This document shows positions 38,974 to 48,081 of a DNA stretch of 64,000 nucleotides, piece after piece (positions within the stretch are counted from its first letter, which is position 1; the number at the start of each line of letters is the position of its first letter). The DNA lies in contig JAEYOJ010000085.1 of assembly GCA_023411815.1 (NCBI GenBank), positions 1-64,000 of the forward strand, written 5' to 3'. Source of the stretch: Pseudomonadota bacterium. Lineage in GTDB: Bacteria; Desulfobacterota; Desulfovibrionia; Desulfovibrionales; Desulfovibrionaceae. Under the pieces are notes generated by a model. It was not told the DNA's origin. It saw only the letters and a list, made by a program, of their open reading frames with translations, and searched no databases. The position numbers and the translations under genes are program-made.

Positions 38974-39438
38974 TCAATCGCCGTCGAAGCTGACTTCCAC
39001 GGTAAAGTCGCCGTGTTCGGTCGTGAACGGAACGGCCATGATGGGACCGCCGGTGATATGGGAGATGGTATGGTTGTTGCCCATGATCACGGAGGGCGTC
39101 GCGGCCTGGAACACGTAGCCCATCTCCGACAGTCCGCGGCGGGCCTGGCCGGAGATCATGTTGGTGATCTCGCCCACGGCGTCCTTGACGTCGTTGAGCA
39201 CGTCCTGGATGTCGTCGCCGAGCATGTTCTTCACGATGGCCAGGGCGCATTTCTTGGAGAAGGTCACCGAAATGGTTCCATTGTGCTCGCCGGTTATGCC
39301 GATGACGCCCGAGACGTCTCCCTGGGCCACGGCATCCTTCTTCACGTAGGGTTTGCCCGGCGTGGGGGTGATCATGGCCATGGTCGAAAGCACGTCAACT
39401 GTCGCCTTGATGAAAGGCTTCGCCAGATTGATATCCAC
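38974..39438 (-). CDS. cheX: CheX-like chemotaxis phosphatase
   Basis: 154 aa. I prefer GTG 39438 (AAGGAGCG upstream; product begins V-D-I-N-L-A-K-P-F), because the longer frame adds 45 residues that do not look like CheX. The catalytic E-x-x-N motif is in V-G-E-I-T-N-M-I-S-G-Q-A. The rest (I-M-G-x-x-H-T-I, P-F-T-T-E-H-G) matches the CheC/CheX/FliY fold. CheX removes phosphate from CheY-type regulators. Several stand-alone receiver proteins lie nearby (39688, 41030), but no chemotaxis operon, so the target is uncertain. Confidence 0.88.
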   Translation of the reverse strand: MDINLAKPFIKATVDVLSTMAMITPTPGKPYVKKDAVAQGDVSGVIGITGEHNGTISVTFSKKCALAIVKNMLGDDIQDVLNDVKDAVGEITNMISGQARRGLSEMGYVFQAATPSVIMGNNHTISHITGGPIMAVPFTTEHGDFTVEVSFDGD

Positions 39439-39687
39439 CTGGTGCGCTCCTTGGCTGCCGACGCCGTGGTTTACCCAGTCGCGGCGCGGCTGTTCGTTGT
39501 CCTCGGTTTCGATCCGGTATGTGAAACGGACTTGTGATAAGGCGCTACTATCATGAACTGCGCCGCAAGCCAACCGCTGCCGCAGTCGGCCGGTCGGGGG
39601 GGCGATCTTTACTTTGCCCGACGCGTCATGCTAAAAGGTATTGAAGTCTGAAGATCGCTCACCTGTATCACCCTAGAAGAATTGCTT

Positions 39688-40971
39688 ATGCAGCCCCCTG
39701 GTCTCAAGGAATTTCTTGCAAGACAGGCGGTTCTCTACGTCGAGGACGACGCCATCATCCAGTTTTCCGTATCCAGCCTGCTGGATAGGAAAATCGGCAA
39801 GCTGTACACGGCCAGTGACGGTCAGGAAGGGTTGAACATCTTTCTCGAGAAGCGGCCCGACATAGTGATCACCGACATCCGCGTGCCCGGCATGTCCGGC
39901 CTGGAGATGGTCGAGGCCATCCGCAAGCGCGACAGGGACGTGCCGATCATCGTCACCACCGCCTACAACGAGACGGACAACCTGCTGCAGGCCATCGATC
40001 TCGGCATAGACAAGTATGTGGTCAAGCCCATCGAGCGCGGGCAGCTGCTGCAGTGCGTCGAACGCTGCGCCGAAGGTTTGCGCCAGCGGCGACAGGTGGA
40101 GGAGACCAATCGCTACAACCGCTTCCTGCTCGACATCAATCCTAATTTCATGGTCACCTTCGAGTCCGGGCGCATCGAGTACGTCAACAAGACGTTCCTG
40201 GAATTCATCGGCTTCGCCTCCATGGAGGAGCTTTCGGGTTCGGGCCGGCAACTGCACGAATGGATGCTCAGCGTGGACGGCATTCAGGACCCCGAGGCCT
40301 TGAGGAACTGGCAGGACATCATCATCGACGGCCAGGACAGGGATATCCTGGTCACCTTCGGCAGCGGAGATGCGGACATGGAGAGCCGGGCCTTCCTGGC
40401 CACCTCCAACCGGTTCCCGGATTCCCCAAAGCATGTGCTCTGCTTCACGGATGTGACCCGCCTGGAAAGCGAAAAGCGCGGCCTCATCTACAAGGCCAGC
40501 ATCGATCACCTGACCGGAGCCATGAACCGCATGAGCTTCCAGGAATTCCTGTCGGAAGAGATGAAGCGTGCGACCCGTTACGGTTCGCATCTGGCCGTGG
40601 CCATGTTCGACATCGACGATTTCAAAAGCATTAATGACAGGTTGGGGCATGACGCCGGCGACAGGGTGCTCACGGAGCTGGTCAAGCTCGTGGCGGCCAA
40701 CATCCGCGAGCATGATCGGCTGGCCAGGTGGGGCGGGGAAGAGTTCATGCTGCTGGCTCCCGGTTGCGGCCCAGAGGAAATGGCCAAGCTGAGCGAGAAG
40801 CTGAGGGCCCTCATCGAGTCGGGGCAGCCCGGCGGGATAGGGCGGGTCACCTGCAGCTTCGGCGTGACGGATTTTTCTCCGGACGATACCGGGACCGACC
40901 TCCTGCGGCGCGCCGACGAGGCCTTGTACCTGGCCAAGCGCAGGGGCAAGAACAGGGTGGTCACGATTTAG
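39688..40971 (+). CDS. Response regulator with PAS and GGDEF domains (diguanylate cyclase)
   Basis: 427 aa. Receiver domain 1-125 (acidic pair E19-D20-D21, phospho-acceptor D63 in I-T-D-I-R-V-P-G, Lys in V-V-K-P-I). PAS domain about 128-250. GGDEF domain about 262-427: D-H-L-T-G-A-M-N-R, D-I-D-D-F-K-S-I-N-D and the active-site R-W-G-G-E-E-F. R-E-H-D sits five residues before the active site, the position of the inhibitory I-site RxxD. It should make cyclic di-GMP in response to phosphorylation. ATG 39688 is preferred over TTG 39682. It is divergent from cheX. Confidence 0.92.
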   Translation: MQPPGLKEFLARQAVLYVEDDAIIQFSVSSLLDRKIGKLYTASDGQEGLNIFLEKRPDIVITDIRVPGMSGLEMVEAIRKRDRDVPIIVTTAYNETDNLLQAIDLGIDKYVVKPIERGQLLQCVERCAEGLRQRRQVEETNRYNRFLLDINPNFMVTFESGRIEYVNKTFLEFIGFASMEELSGSGRQLHEWMLSVDGIQDPEALRNWQDIIIDGQDRDILVTFGSGDADMESRAFLATSNRFPDSPKHVLCFTDVTRLESEKRGLIYKASIDHLTGAMNRMSFQEFLSEEMKRATRYGSHLAVAMFDIDDFKSINDRLGHDAGDRVLTELVKLVAANIREHDRLARWGGEEFMLLAPGCGPEEMAKLSEKLRALIESGQPGGIGRVTCSFGVTDFSPDDTGTDLLRRADEALYLAKRRGKNRVVTI

Positions 40972-41029
40972 CCTGGAAAGCCGCGCCGCGAGCCGGGCCG
41001 ATAGTCCCGGGAAGCCGGGGAGGACTTGC

Positions 41030-41812
41030 ATGGGCAGCCGATCCGTCCTGGTGGTCGAGGACGACCGCATCACGGCCATGGACCTGCGGAACAGCCTGGG
41101 GCACCTGGGCTACCGGGTGCTGGCCGTCGTGCCCAGCGGCGAGGAGGCCGTGGCCCTTTCGGACGGCCCCGCGGACAAACCCGACGCGGTGCTCATGGAC
41201 ATCCGCCTGGACGGGGGCATGAACGGCATCGAGGCCGCGGCGGCCATCCGTCGGCGCCGGGACATCCCCATCATCTTCCTCTCCGTGGTCACGGACATGG
41301 ACATGCTGCGCCAAGCCCTGGCCGTCGAGCCCGCGGGCTATCTGGTCAAACCCTTCGAGCACGCCGAGTTGGGCATAGCCCTGGAGATCGCCCTGTGCCG
41401 GTACGACTCGGAGCGGACGGCGCGCCGGGAGCGGGCAAGGCTGCAGGCCGTACTGGACCACGCGCCGTGCGCCGTGTTCGTGCTGCGGGATGGTGTCTGC
41501 CTGCTGGCCAATACCGCCTGCCGACGGCTGTGCGGTTGCGATCCCGTCCAATTGCCGGCGCCGGGCCTCCTTGGCCTGATCCATGCGGATTACCGGGCGG
41601 CCCTCCTCGATCTGCTGGCCCTGAGCGCATCACCGGACCCGAAGCCCGAGTCTCCGGAGGAACACCGCGACCCGCGCCAGTGGCGCAAAACCCTTCTGCT
41701 GGTGGATGGTCACGGCAGGGAAACGTGGTGTGACCTGAGCGCGGCCTCCATCTTGTTCGAGGGCAGGCCGGCCCTGGTCTGCTCGGCCATGGACCTGCCC
41801 GGCCGCGGCTGA
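41030..41812 (+). CDS. Response regulator with PAS-like C-terminal domain
   Basis: 260 aa. Receiver domain 1-122: E10-D11-D12, phospho-acceptor D57 in V-L-M-D-I-R-L, and the conserved Lys in Y-L-V-K-P-F. The C-terminal half (about 135-258) is PAS-like (L-D-H-A-P-C-A-V-F-V-L, L-L-A-N-T-A-C-R-R-L-C-G). There is no output helix-turn-helix or enzyme. Proteins of this plan act in phosphorelays or modulate kinases. The gene follows the diguanylate cyclase by 58 bp and faces the large kinase gene on the other strand. Confidence 0.88.
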   Translation: MGSRSVLVVEDDRITAMDLRNSLGHLGYRVLAVVPSGEEAVALSDGPADKPDAVLMDIRLDGGMNGIEAAAAIRRRRDIPIIFLSVVTDMDMLRQALAVEPAGYLVKPFEHAELGIALEIALCRYDSERTARRERARLQAVLDHAPCAVFVLRDGVCLLANTACRRLCGCDPVQLPAPGLLGLIHADYRAALLDLLALSASPDPKPESPEEHRDPRQWRKTLLLVDGHGRETWCDLSAASILFEGRPALVCSAMDLPGRG

Positions 41813-41861
41813 CGTCCCGCCTTCCGGCGGGCAAGCCGCTCTCCAAACCTCATGCCGGAGC

Positions 41862-43889
41862 TTATCCGGTCCTGGCCTTGTCGGCCGAAACATCATCGGT
41901 CTTCATTCCAAGGGCATGCACCCTGTTCCTGCCCTTGAGCTTGGCCTGGTAGAGCGACCGCGAGGCCTCGGCCAGCAGGTCCAGCGAGTTCATGCCCTCG
42001 CTCGGGACGAGCGAGGCCACGCCCACGCTGACGGTCAGCTTGCCGGCAATCCGCGCCCCTTCGTGCAGGATGGCCTGGTCGGCCACGGACTGGCGCAGGG
42101 TCTCGGCCACGATGATGGCCCCGAGTTCGTTGGTGTCCGGAAGGACCGCGGCGAACTGCTGCTCCGAGAGCCTGGTCGCGAAATCCGCCGGTCGGCGCAG
42201 GGAACTCGTGAGCGCCTCGAAGATGCGCTGCAGGGCTTCCTCGGCATGCTTGCGCCCGTACATGGTGAGATAGGGCTCGAAATAGTCCACGTCGGCCAGG
42301 ATGAGCGCAATGGGTTCGCGCTTTCGCACCGCGAGTATCCATTCCCGATCCAGCAGCTCCTCGAAGGAGCATTCGCCCACGGATGCGCGCGGAGCTTCGC
42401 GGATGACGTTGGAGGTCGACGGGGCCAGCCTGCGTTCGGAGAAAAGCATGCCGCCCTCGCGCGAGAGGCGCGGCAGGGAGGCGGTGAACACGGATTGCCC
42501 GGACTCCATGGAGAAGGTCAACAGCCCGCCCATGTTCTGCACCAGACGATAGGCCAGCGCCAGGCCGAGGCTTTGGCCGCCCTGGTCGAAGGGCATGAAC
42601 AGCTTTTCCGGATCCGGCGAGCCCGAGCCGGCCGCGGCCTTGTAGCGGAACTGGACCTGCACGGCGCCGCCAGAGGAGAAGCTGCGGATGGTCAGGACCT
42701 GGCCGCTCGGCATCTCGCGCAGGCTGTTGAGCATGAGATTGATGCAGACCTGGCTGAGCAGGTCCGGGTCGGCGTAGACCTGCGGCAGCTCCGGGGCCAG
42801 GTCGAGCACGCACCATACGCCCTGCTTCTGGAGGTCCGTGAAGAGCAGGTGCACGCACTCGGTCAGCAGGGCGTTCATGGAGCAGGCCTGCTGCGTCACC
42901 CGCACGGGGCTCAGATAGTTGCGGATGCGGTTCAGGAGCTTTTCCAGCCGCCTGGCTTCCATGAGGATGATTTCGGCCGTCTCTCCCGACTCGGGGTGCT
43001 TGCGGCCCAGGCGCGTGGCGAACCCGGCGATGGAGATGAGCGGATTGCGCACCTCGTGGGCCACCTCCTCGGAGATGAGCTGCAGCGTCTTGAGCTTCTC
43101 CTCCTGGATGAGGGCCTGCTCCAGGAGCACGCGGTCGGTGATGTCCAGGATAACGCCCTGGAGAAGCGGGCCCTCGTCCTCGGTGGCGGAGCAGGAGATG
43201 CTCTTGATGAGCGTGTGGATGATCTGGCCCGAGCGGTGGATGAGTCTGCACTGGGCGGTGAAGGGGGAGCGGCAGTCCATGGCGGCCGCGAGTTGGATCA
43301 GCATGCGCTCGCTGTCGTCCGGATGCAGCCGACCGGGCAGCCAGAGCGGCTCGATGACCGCCTCGAAGGGCTGGTAGCCGAGCAGCTCCTGGCTGGCCTG
43401 GTTCACGAAGGCCAGGGACATGTCCGGCCGCAGGGAGAAGACCAGCACGGGAATGTTCTGCACCAGGCGCATGTACTGCCTTTCGGCCTGCAGGACGCGG
43501 GCCCGCAGGCGCTTCTGCTCCTGGTAGCGGTTCAGGGCCAGGGCCAGCTCGTGGCCGTCCACGGGCTTGCGCAGTATGTCGTGGGCTCCGCTGCGCATGG
43601 CCTCGACGGCATCGTCGAAACTCGCCTGGCAGGACATGAGAATGGTGGCGCATTGGGGCAGCTTGCCGCGCAGCCGGCGGGCCAGCTCTATCCCGCCCCG
43701 GCGCGAGGCCGTGATGTCGATGAGGGCAAGGTCATAACCGGCCCGATTGATCATCTCGCCGGCGGACTCGGGCGAGAAGCAGTCGGGCGACGCATAGTCC
43801 AGGGCCATCAGCAACGTGCTGACCAGCGAGCAGGAAGATGTGTCCTCGTCGATGATCACGACGCGGTCCTGGGGCTGCTGCTGGTCCAT
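41862..43889 (-). CDS. REC-PAS-histidine kinase with degenerate C-terminal GGDEF domain
   Basis: 675 aa from ATG 43889 (GGAGGGGAAAG upstream). A receiver (1-125, D58 in L-I-D-I-T) is followed by PAS (about 145-260) and a HisKA helix (A-H-E-V-R-N-P-L-I-S-I near 290). The ATPase domain has N-L-M-L-N-S-L-R-E and S-L-G-L-A-L-A-Y, but no D-x-G-x-G box. A GGDEF-like fold at about 500-665 keeps D-V-D-Y-F, but its active-site loop reads L-S-E-Q-Q-F. It should not make c-di-GMP. The odd ATPase box may reduce or change kinase activity. Regulatory rather than catalytic roles for the C-terminus are likely. Confidence 0.87.
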   Translation of the reverse strand: MDQQQPQDRVVIIDEDTSSCSLVSTLLMALDYASPDCFSPESAGEMINRAGYDLALIDITASRRGGIELARRLRGKLPQCATILMSCQASFDDAVEAMRSGAHDILRKPVDGHELALALNRYQEQKRLRARVLQAERQYMRLVQNIPVLVFSLRPDMSLAFVNQASQELLGYQPFEAVIEPLWLPGRLHPDDSERMLIQLAAAMDCRSPFTAQCRLIHRSGQIIHTLIKSISCSATEDEGPLLQGVILDITDRVLLEQALIQEEKLKTLQLISEEVAHEVRNPLISIAGFATRLGRKHPESGETAEIILMEARRLEKLLNRIRNYLSPVRVTQQACSMNALLTECVHLLFTDLQKQGVWCVLDLAPELPQVYADPDLLSQVCINLMLNSLREMPSGQVLTIRSFSSGGAVQVQFRYKAAAGSGSPDPEKLFMPFDQGGQSLGLALAYRLVQNMGGLLTFSMESGQSVFTASLPRLSREGGMLFSERRLAPSTSNVIREAPRASVGECSFEELLDREWILAVRKREPIALILADVDYFEPYLTMYGRKHAEEALQRIFEALTSSLRRPADFATRLSEQQFAAVLPDTNELGAIIVAETLRQSVADQAILHEGARIAGKLTVSVGVASLVPSEGMNSLDLLAEASRSLYQAKLKGRNRVHALGMKTDDVSADKARTG

Positions 43890-43983
43890 GCTTTCCCCTC
43901 CAAAGCCAGGTGCGGGCCGCAAGATTGCGGTTCTCCAGCCGATAGCCCATGCTTAGCCCTTTCGCCCGGCTTTGAAAAGGCCG

Positions 43984-44949
43984 CTATGCCTTTACAGCGT
44001 CGACCACGTTGACCGGCCTGCCGGCGAGGAAGGCGCGCACGTTGCCGGCGCTGGCGTCCATGAGTCGCTTGCGCGCCTCGCGCGAGGCCCAGGCCATGTG
44101 CGGCGTGATGACGCAGTTGCGGGCCGTGAGCAGCGGGTTGTCCGGGCGTATGGGCTCGACCGAGACCACGTCCAGGCCCGCGCCGCGAATGGCTCCGGCG
44201 TTGAGCGCCGCGGCCAGGTCGGCCTCGTTGACGAGCCCGCCGCGGGCGGTGTTGATGAGCATGGCCTCGGGTTTCATGCGCGCGATCAGACTCTTGTCCA
44301 CGAAACCGGCATTGTCCCTGGTCTGGGGACAGTGCAGGGAGATCACGTCGGACTCGGCGAACAGTTCGGGCAGATCGAGCCAGGCGAAGCCGGGGTAGGG
44401 CAGCGGCTCGCGGCGGCTGCGCGAGTGAGCCGCCACGCGCATGCCGAAGGCATGGGCCAGATGCGCCACGGCGCGGCCGATGGAGCCCAGGCCCACGATG
44501 CCCATGGTCCTGCCGGACAGCTCGAGCACCGGGCGCTTCCAGAAACACCAGTCCGGGCCGCGCCACTCGCCGGCCCTGACCGCCGCGTCGTGCGAGCCCG
44601 CCTCGTTGGCCAGCTCCAGGACGAGAGCGAAGACGTGCTGGGCCACCGAGGCCGTGCCGTAGCCAGGCACGTTGGAAACGGGAATACCGCGTCCGGCGCA
44701 AGCCGCCACGTCCACCACGTCGTAGCCAGTGGCCAGCACAGCGACGAACTTCAGCCGCGGCAGATTGCCGATGACCTCGGCAGGCAGGCGCGTCTTGTTG
44801 GTCAGCAGGATGTCGGCCTCGCGGGCGCGCTCCACGACCTCGGACGGCGCGGTGCGCGCGTGCACCGTCAGCTTGCCGAGTCCGGCCAGTTCGTCCCAGG
44901 GATTGTCGCCGGGGTTCAGGGTATGCCCGTCCAAGACCACGATGTTCAT
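43984..44949 (-). CDS. D-isomer specific 2-hydroxyacid dehydrogenase (glycerate dehydrogenase-like)
   Basis: 321 aa from ATG 44949 (GGAGGCACGC upstream). NAD-binding loop G-I-V-G-L-G-S-I-G-R near 148. Catalytic Arg in N-T-A-R-G-G-L, Glu in V-V-S-V-E-P and His in I-T-P-H-M-A-W are all in place. It most resembles hydroxypyruvate/glycerate dehydrogenases (HprA). The reaction would be reversible NAD(P)H-dependent reduction of a 2-oxoacid in the cytoplasm. It lies 25 bp behind the lipoprotein gene of the polysaccharide operon and may be the last gene of that unit. Confidence 0.9.
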   Translation of the reverse strand: MNIVVLDGHTLNPGDNPWDELAGLGKLTVHARTAPSEVVERAREADILLTNKTRLPAEVIGNLPRLKFVAVLATGYDVVDVAACAGRGIPVSNVPGYGTASVAQHVFALVLELANEAGSHDAAVRAGEWRGPDWCFWKRPVLELSGRTMGIVGLGSIGRAVAHLAHAFGMRVAAHSRSRREPLPYPGFAWLDLPELFAESDVISLHCPQTRDNAGFVDKSLIARMKPEAMLINTARGGLVNEADLAAALNAGAIRGAGLDVVSVEPIRPDNPLLTARNCVITPHMAWASREARKRLMDASAGNVRAFLAGRPVNVVDAVKA

Positions 44950-44974
44950 GCGTGCCTCCATAATTTTATTCGGC

Positions 44975-45883
44975 TTACCGTCCGTCCAAGGTCCTTGCAA
45001 GCCACTCCCGCCAGCCGCTGGCCATCCCCAGCGCGGCCTCGCGCCGCCCGTGCGGCATGCGCAGGCCCGGCGGGACAGGCTCGCGGTCTCGAGCCGTCGG
45101 AACCGCGACAGTCACGGCCAGGCGTTCCCTGCCATGGCCGTTCAGCGCAAAGGCGGTGAAGGTCAGCATATCGACCCCGTTGCGCTTGCCGGCAGCGACG
45201 GCCCAGGCCAGTTCCATTTCCCCGACCGCATCGCGCCCGCGATCCACGAGCAGGAAGCCCGGCTCCACGGGCGCGGCCGCCGCCAGGAACCCGCCCGCGT
45301 TGTGCTGGACCTCCAGGCGCAGGACCGCGCCCCGGGGTCCATGATAGCTGTACGAACAGGCCGTGGCCGGCCCAATTGCGTGATGCGCGCGGCCCATCAG
45401 AACAAAGCCATCTGGCGGCCGTATCGCGCGAGCGGCCAGGAAAGGCGCATCGGCGCAACCGGATGCCTGGGTGGGAATTGGGGCGGGCGCGCCCCTGGGC
45501 CCGCGATGTTCGGTGTTGGAGAGCGAAAGGGCATCGGGGGCATCCATGTTGTCGGCCAACCAGCCCTTGGCGGCCATGCAGCGCAGGTAGACGCGCCAAG
45601 CCGTGTCGGGGAGCGGCCGCCGCCCCAGCGCGGAGGCTTCGCGGGCCAGGGCTTCGGCCGTGGCCCGGCAATCGGCCCGGTCCAGGTCCAGGGCCATGGA
45701 GCTTGCCCCGGGCTGACTCCAGCTGGGTTCCTTGGGCGTACAGGCTTGGCTTGTCAAAATGACTGCCAAGCTGGCCGCGCCCAAAACTACGCGGGTCCAG
45801 GGGCGCGTACGCCCCTGGCGGGGTGAGGTGTGGAGAGGGGCGGCGCCCCTCTCCACATTCTTCCCGGCGCGTATGCCGTTCAT
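44975..45883 (-). CDS. Putative lipoprotein of the polysaccharide operon
   Basis: 302 aa. A lipobox-like L-T-S-Q-A-C follows a hydrophobic stretch that begins about residue 31. ATG 45883 overlaps the YjbH-like stop by 4 bp (ATGA), so coupled translation is likely. The first ~28 codons then run through a copy of the twin-hairpin repeat, giving an Arg/Gly/Pro-rich extension before the signal helix. The mature part contains A-D-C-R-A-T-A-E-A and V-Y-L-R-C-M-A-A-K-G, a pattern seen in small envelope lipoproteins, and a C-terminal beta-rich domain of unknown type. If a later start is used, no ATG, GTG or TTG with a good ribosome site is available. Confidence 0.65.
   Translation of the reverse strand: MNGIRAGKNVERGAAPLHTSPRQGRTRPWTRVVLGAASLAVILTSQACTPKEPSWSQPGASSMALDLDRADCRATAEALAREASALGRRPLPDTAWRVYLRCMAAKGWLADNMDAPDALSLSNTEHRGPRGAPAPIPTQASGCADAPFLAARAIRPPDGFVLMGRAHHAIGPATACSYSYHGPRGAVLRLEVQHNAGGFLAAAAPVEPGFLLVDRGRDAVGEMELAWAVAAGKRNGVDMLTFTAFALNGHGRERLAVTVAVPTARDREPVPPGLRMPHGRREAALGMASGWREWLARTLDGR
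45797..45856. repeat. Twin-hairpin element inside a coding region
   Basis: CCAGGGGCG/CGCCCCTGG (45797-45818) and GTGGAGAGGGGC/GCCCCTCTCCAC (45830-45856) have the same layout as the intergenic copies. This one lies within the predicted N-terminus of the lipoprotein gene and just behind the YjbH-like stop codon. Confidence 0.75.
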
Positions 45884-48081
45884 CGGCGCATCTCTTCGAT
45901 GTCGCGCAGGGTTTCGTGCGCTGTTTCGCCCGGCGAGAGAGGAAACAGGCTGCGCGGCTGGCGCACGGTCTGCCCCGCGTCCGTGAGGCTGTTGACCACG
46001 GCGTAGGTGAAGCGGCCGGACAGTTCCCGGTCGTGGAAGAGGGCCAGGGGCAGGCTGACGAACAGGCCCATGTCGCGCGCCTGGCGGTTTTCGGCGGACT
46101 CGAAGCGGTGCGTGTCGGTCAGGCCGCACCAGACGCCGATGGTCCAGTGGTCGCGGGTGCGCCGCAGCTCCAGGCGGCCGCCCGTGTCGCCGGCCAGGAA
46201 ACGGCCGAGCTTGAGGCCTGCGTCCAGGCCCTGCTCGGGCCAGAGCTGCAGGTAGAGGTTCAGGAAGCCCGTGCGGTAGAGCCTGCCGTCGCGGTCCAGT
46301 CCGAGCTGCGAGTCCGGACTGCGCTTGCGTACGACCTCGGCTTCCAGCCCCAGTCCCCACAGCCCGTCGTGAAAGAAGCGGAACAGCTCGGCCCCGGCTC
46401 CGGCGAAGGCCGGCTCGAACCAGCCCACGGACGCGCGGCCGAGCACGTCGCCGGGCAGGGAGACGATCTGGTCCACGGCGAGCATGGACGCCCAGGTACC
46501 CCGGCGGCTCTCGTAGCGCAGCAGGTCGGTACGCACGGCTGCGTCTTCCAGCGGCTCCATACGCAGGTCGCCGTATTCATTGTAGAGCACGGTCTCCAAC
46601 TCGCCCACGGCCAGAGTCGCGGGCCATGGTCGCCAGCGGGCCGCGCTGCGCAGGAAGGCCTTTTGCTTGAGGAAGCCGCCCCGGTTATTGAGAAAGGCGC
46701 GCGCCTTGGGTTCGAAGGAGAAGTCCCACTGATCCCTGGGACCGTCGGCGCTGGCTGCCGGACCGAAGGCGTCGAACTCGCGGCGGTGTTCTGATGCGCC
46801 TGCGTGCAGGCTGGCGAAGGTCAGGAACGCCTCCCGGTCGATGCGGCTGTCCAGGAAGTCGGCCAGATTCCGCCTGCCCGAGGCCAAGCTCTGGCTTACG
46901 CGGCCCCCGGATACCAGGTTTAGGTACAGACGTCGGATACGCGGCGGGCTCGCGGCCAGGGCCACGCGCCCCATGCGCGCCAGGGAGCGCGCCGGGGACA
47001 GGAAGCGGTCGTCATCGGCCTCTATCCACATGGCCCCGGCGGCCACGCGGCAGCGTACTTCGCCGAAGCCGTCGCGGTCCAACTCGCGGGCCATGATGGC
47101 CGCCAGCTCCGCGTCGTCGGCCGTCAAGGCTTCCCAGCGCAGGCGTTCGCGCTCCTCGACCTCGGGCAGCGGTTTCCAGGCGAACAGACCTTCTGCCCGC
47201 AAGGGCAGGTCGGCGGCCAGACCGAGGCCCAGCTCGCGTCCGCCCAGGACAGCGGTCTGCACGGTCACGGCGTCGGCCACGCGCCAGGCGAGTCCGACGT
47301 TGAGCGGCGGGCCGGCCTCGCGGTCCCGGCCGAAGAGGTCGTCGTGGTCTATGCTCGTGTACTCCAGGCGCAGTCGCAGGCCGTCGGCCAGGGCAAGGCT
47401 CAGACCGCCGAAGGGCCGCGTGGCCCGCCAGGGCGAGGAGGTGTGGAAGCCGCCGGCGATGCGCGGACTGCCGTCGCCTTCCTCGGGTTCGTCGAAAAAG
47501 GATTCGCCGCCCAGCACGCCCTGTCCAAGGCCCAGGTGCAGATCCGCATCGAGACCGCCCAGGAACACGGAACGCGAGAGCACGAGGTAGCGCGAGGCGA
47601 ACAGGCCGGTGCCGAATACGTCCTGGAAGCCGAGGGCGACCTGCGGCAGATGCCGGTCTTCCCGCGCGAGCACGGCCTTGAGGCCCAGCGAGCGGTCCTT
47701 GTAGGTGCCGTAGGGCTCGCCCGGAAAGCCCTCGCGCGTGGTGACCTCGCTGAGCTGGCCGTGGACCTCCAGGAAGTCGAACGCGCCCAGGGCCGCGCTC
47801 CAGATGCGGTGGGGATAGGCCTGGCTCCAGGCCAGGCGCAGTCGCCAGTCGGGCAGGGCGCGGGCCGAGGGTGTATCCCACAGGCCGCTGTAGCCGTGCA
47901 GCGAAGGCTGGGCCAGCGGGTTTTCGTCGAAGTCGGGCGCGGCGGAGCTGGGAGAGGGAAACAGGCTTCGGGCCGGGGCCTGGCCGGGCGCGAGCCAGTC
48001 CAGGAACACGATGGCCGCCATGACCCAGGTCAGGATCGATTGCGCGAGAACCTGGGAAAAACCCGGTTCAGCTCTCCGCAT
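45880..48081 (-). CDS. YjbH-like outer membrane exopolysaccharide protein
   Basis: 733 aa from ATG 48081 (GGAAGG upstream). An N-terminal signal helix (about 12-40) is followed by a beta-rich protein typical of YjbH: S-L-H-G-Y-S-G-L-W-D-T-P-S-A-R near the start, F-G-G-L-S-L-A-L and a C-terminal outer-membrane-type strand region. YjbH/GfcD proteins are predicted beta-barrels that help secrete polysaccharide with an SLBB exporter. Here it overlaps the Wzz-like gene upstream by 14 bp and the lipoprotein downstream by 4 bp, so the five-gene block is one unit. Confidence 0.82.
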   Translation of the reverse strand: MRRAEPGFSQVLAQSILTWVMAAIVFLDWLAPGQAPARSLFPSPSSAAPDFDENPLAQPSLHGYSGLWDTPSARALPDWRLRLAWSQAYPHRIWSAALGAFDFLEVHGQLSEVTTREGFPGEPYGTYKDRSLGLKAVLAREDRHLPQVALGFQDVFGTGLFASRYLVLSRSVFLGGLDADLHLGLGQGVLGGESFFDEPEEGDGSPRIAGGFHTSSPWRATRPFGGLSLALADGLRLRLEYTSIDHDDLFGRDREAGPPLNVGLAWRVADAVTVQTAVLGGRELGLGLAADLPLRAEGLFAWKPLPEVEERERLRWEALTADDAELAAIMARELDRDGFGEVRCRVAAGAMWIEADDDRFLSPARSLARMGRVALAASPPRIRRLYLNLVSGGRVSQSLASGRRNLADFLDSRIDREAFLTFASLHAGASEHRREFDAFGPAASADGPRDQWDFSFEPKARAFLNNRGGFLKQKAFLRSAARWRPWPATLAVGELETVLYNEYGDLRMEPLEDAAVRTDLLRYESRRGTWASMLAVDQIVSLPGDVLGRASVGWFEPAFAGAGAELFRFFHDGLWGLGLEAEVVRKRSPDSQLGLDRDGRLYRTGFLNLYLQLWPEQGLDAGLKLGRFLAGDTGGRLELRRTRDHWTIGVWCGLTDTHRFESAENRQARDMGLFVSLPLALFHDRELSGRFTYAVVNSLTDAGQTVRQPRSLFPLSPGETAHETLRDIEEMRR

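Noticed and set aside
39439..39573. 45-codon upstream extension of cheX
   Set aside because: It does not resemble CheX, and GTG 39438 has a better ribosome site.
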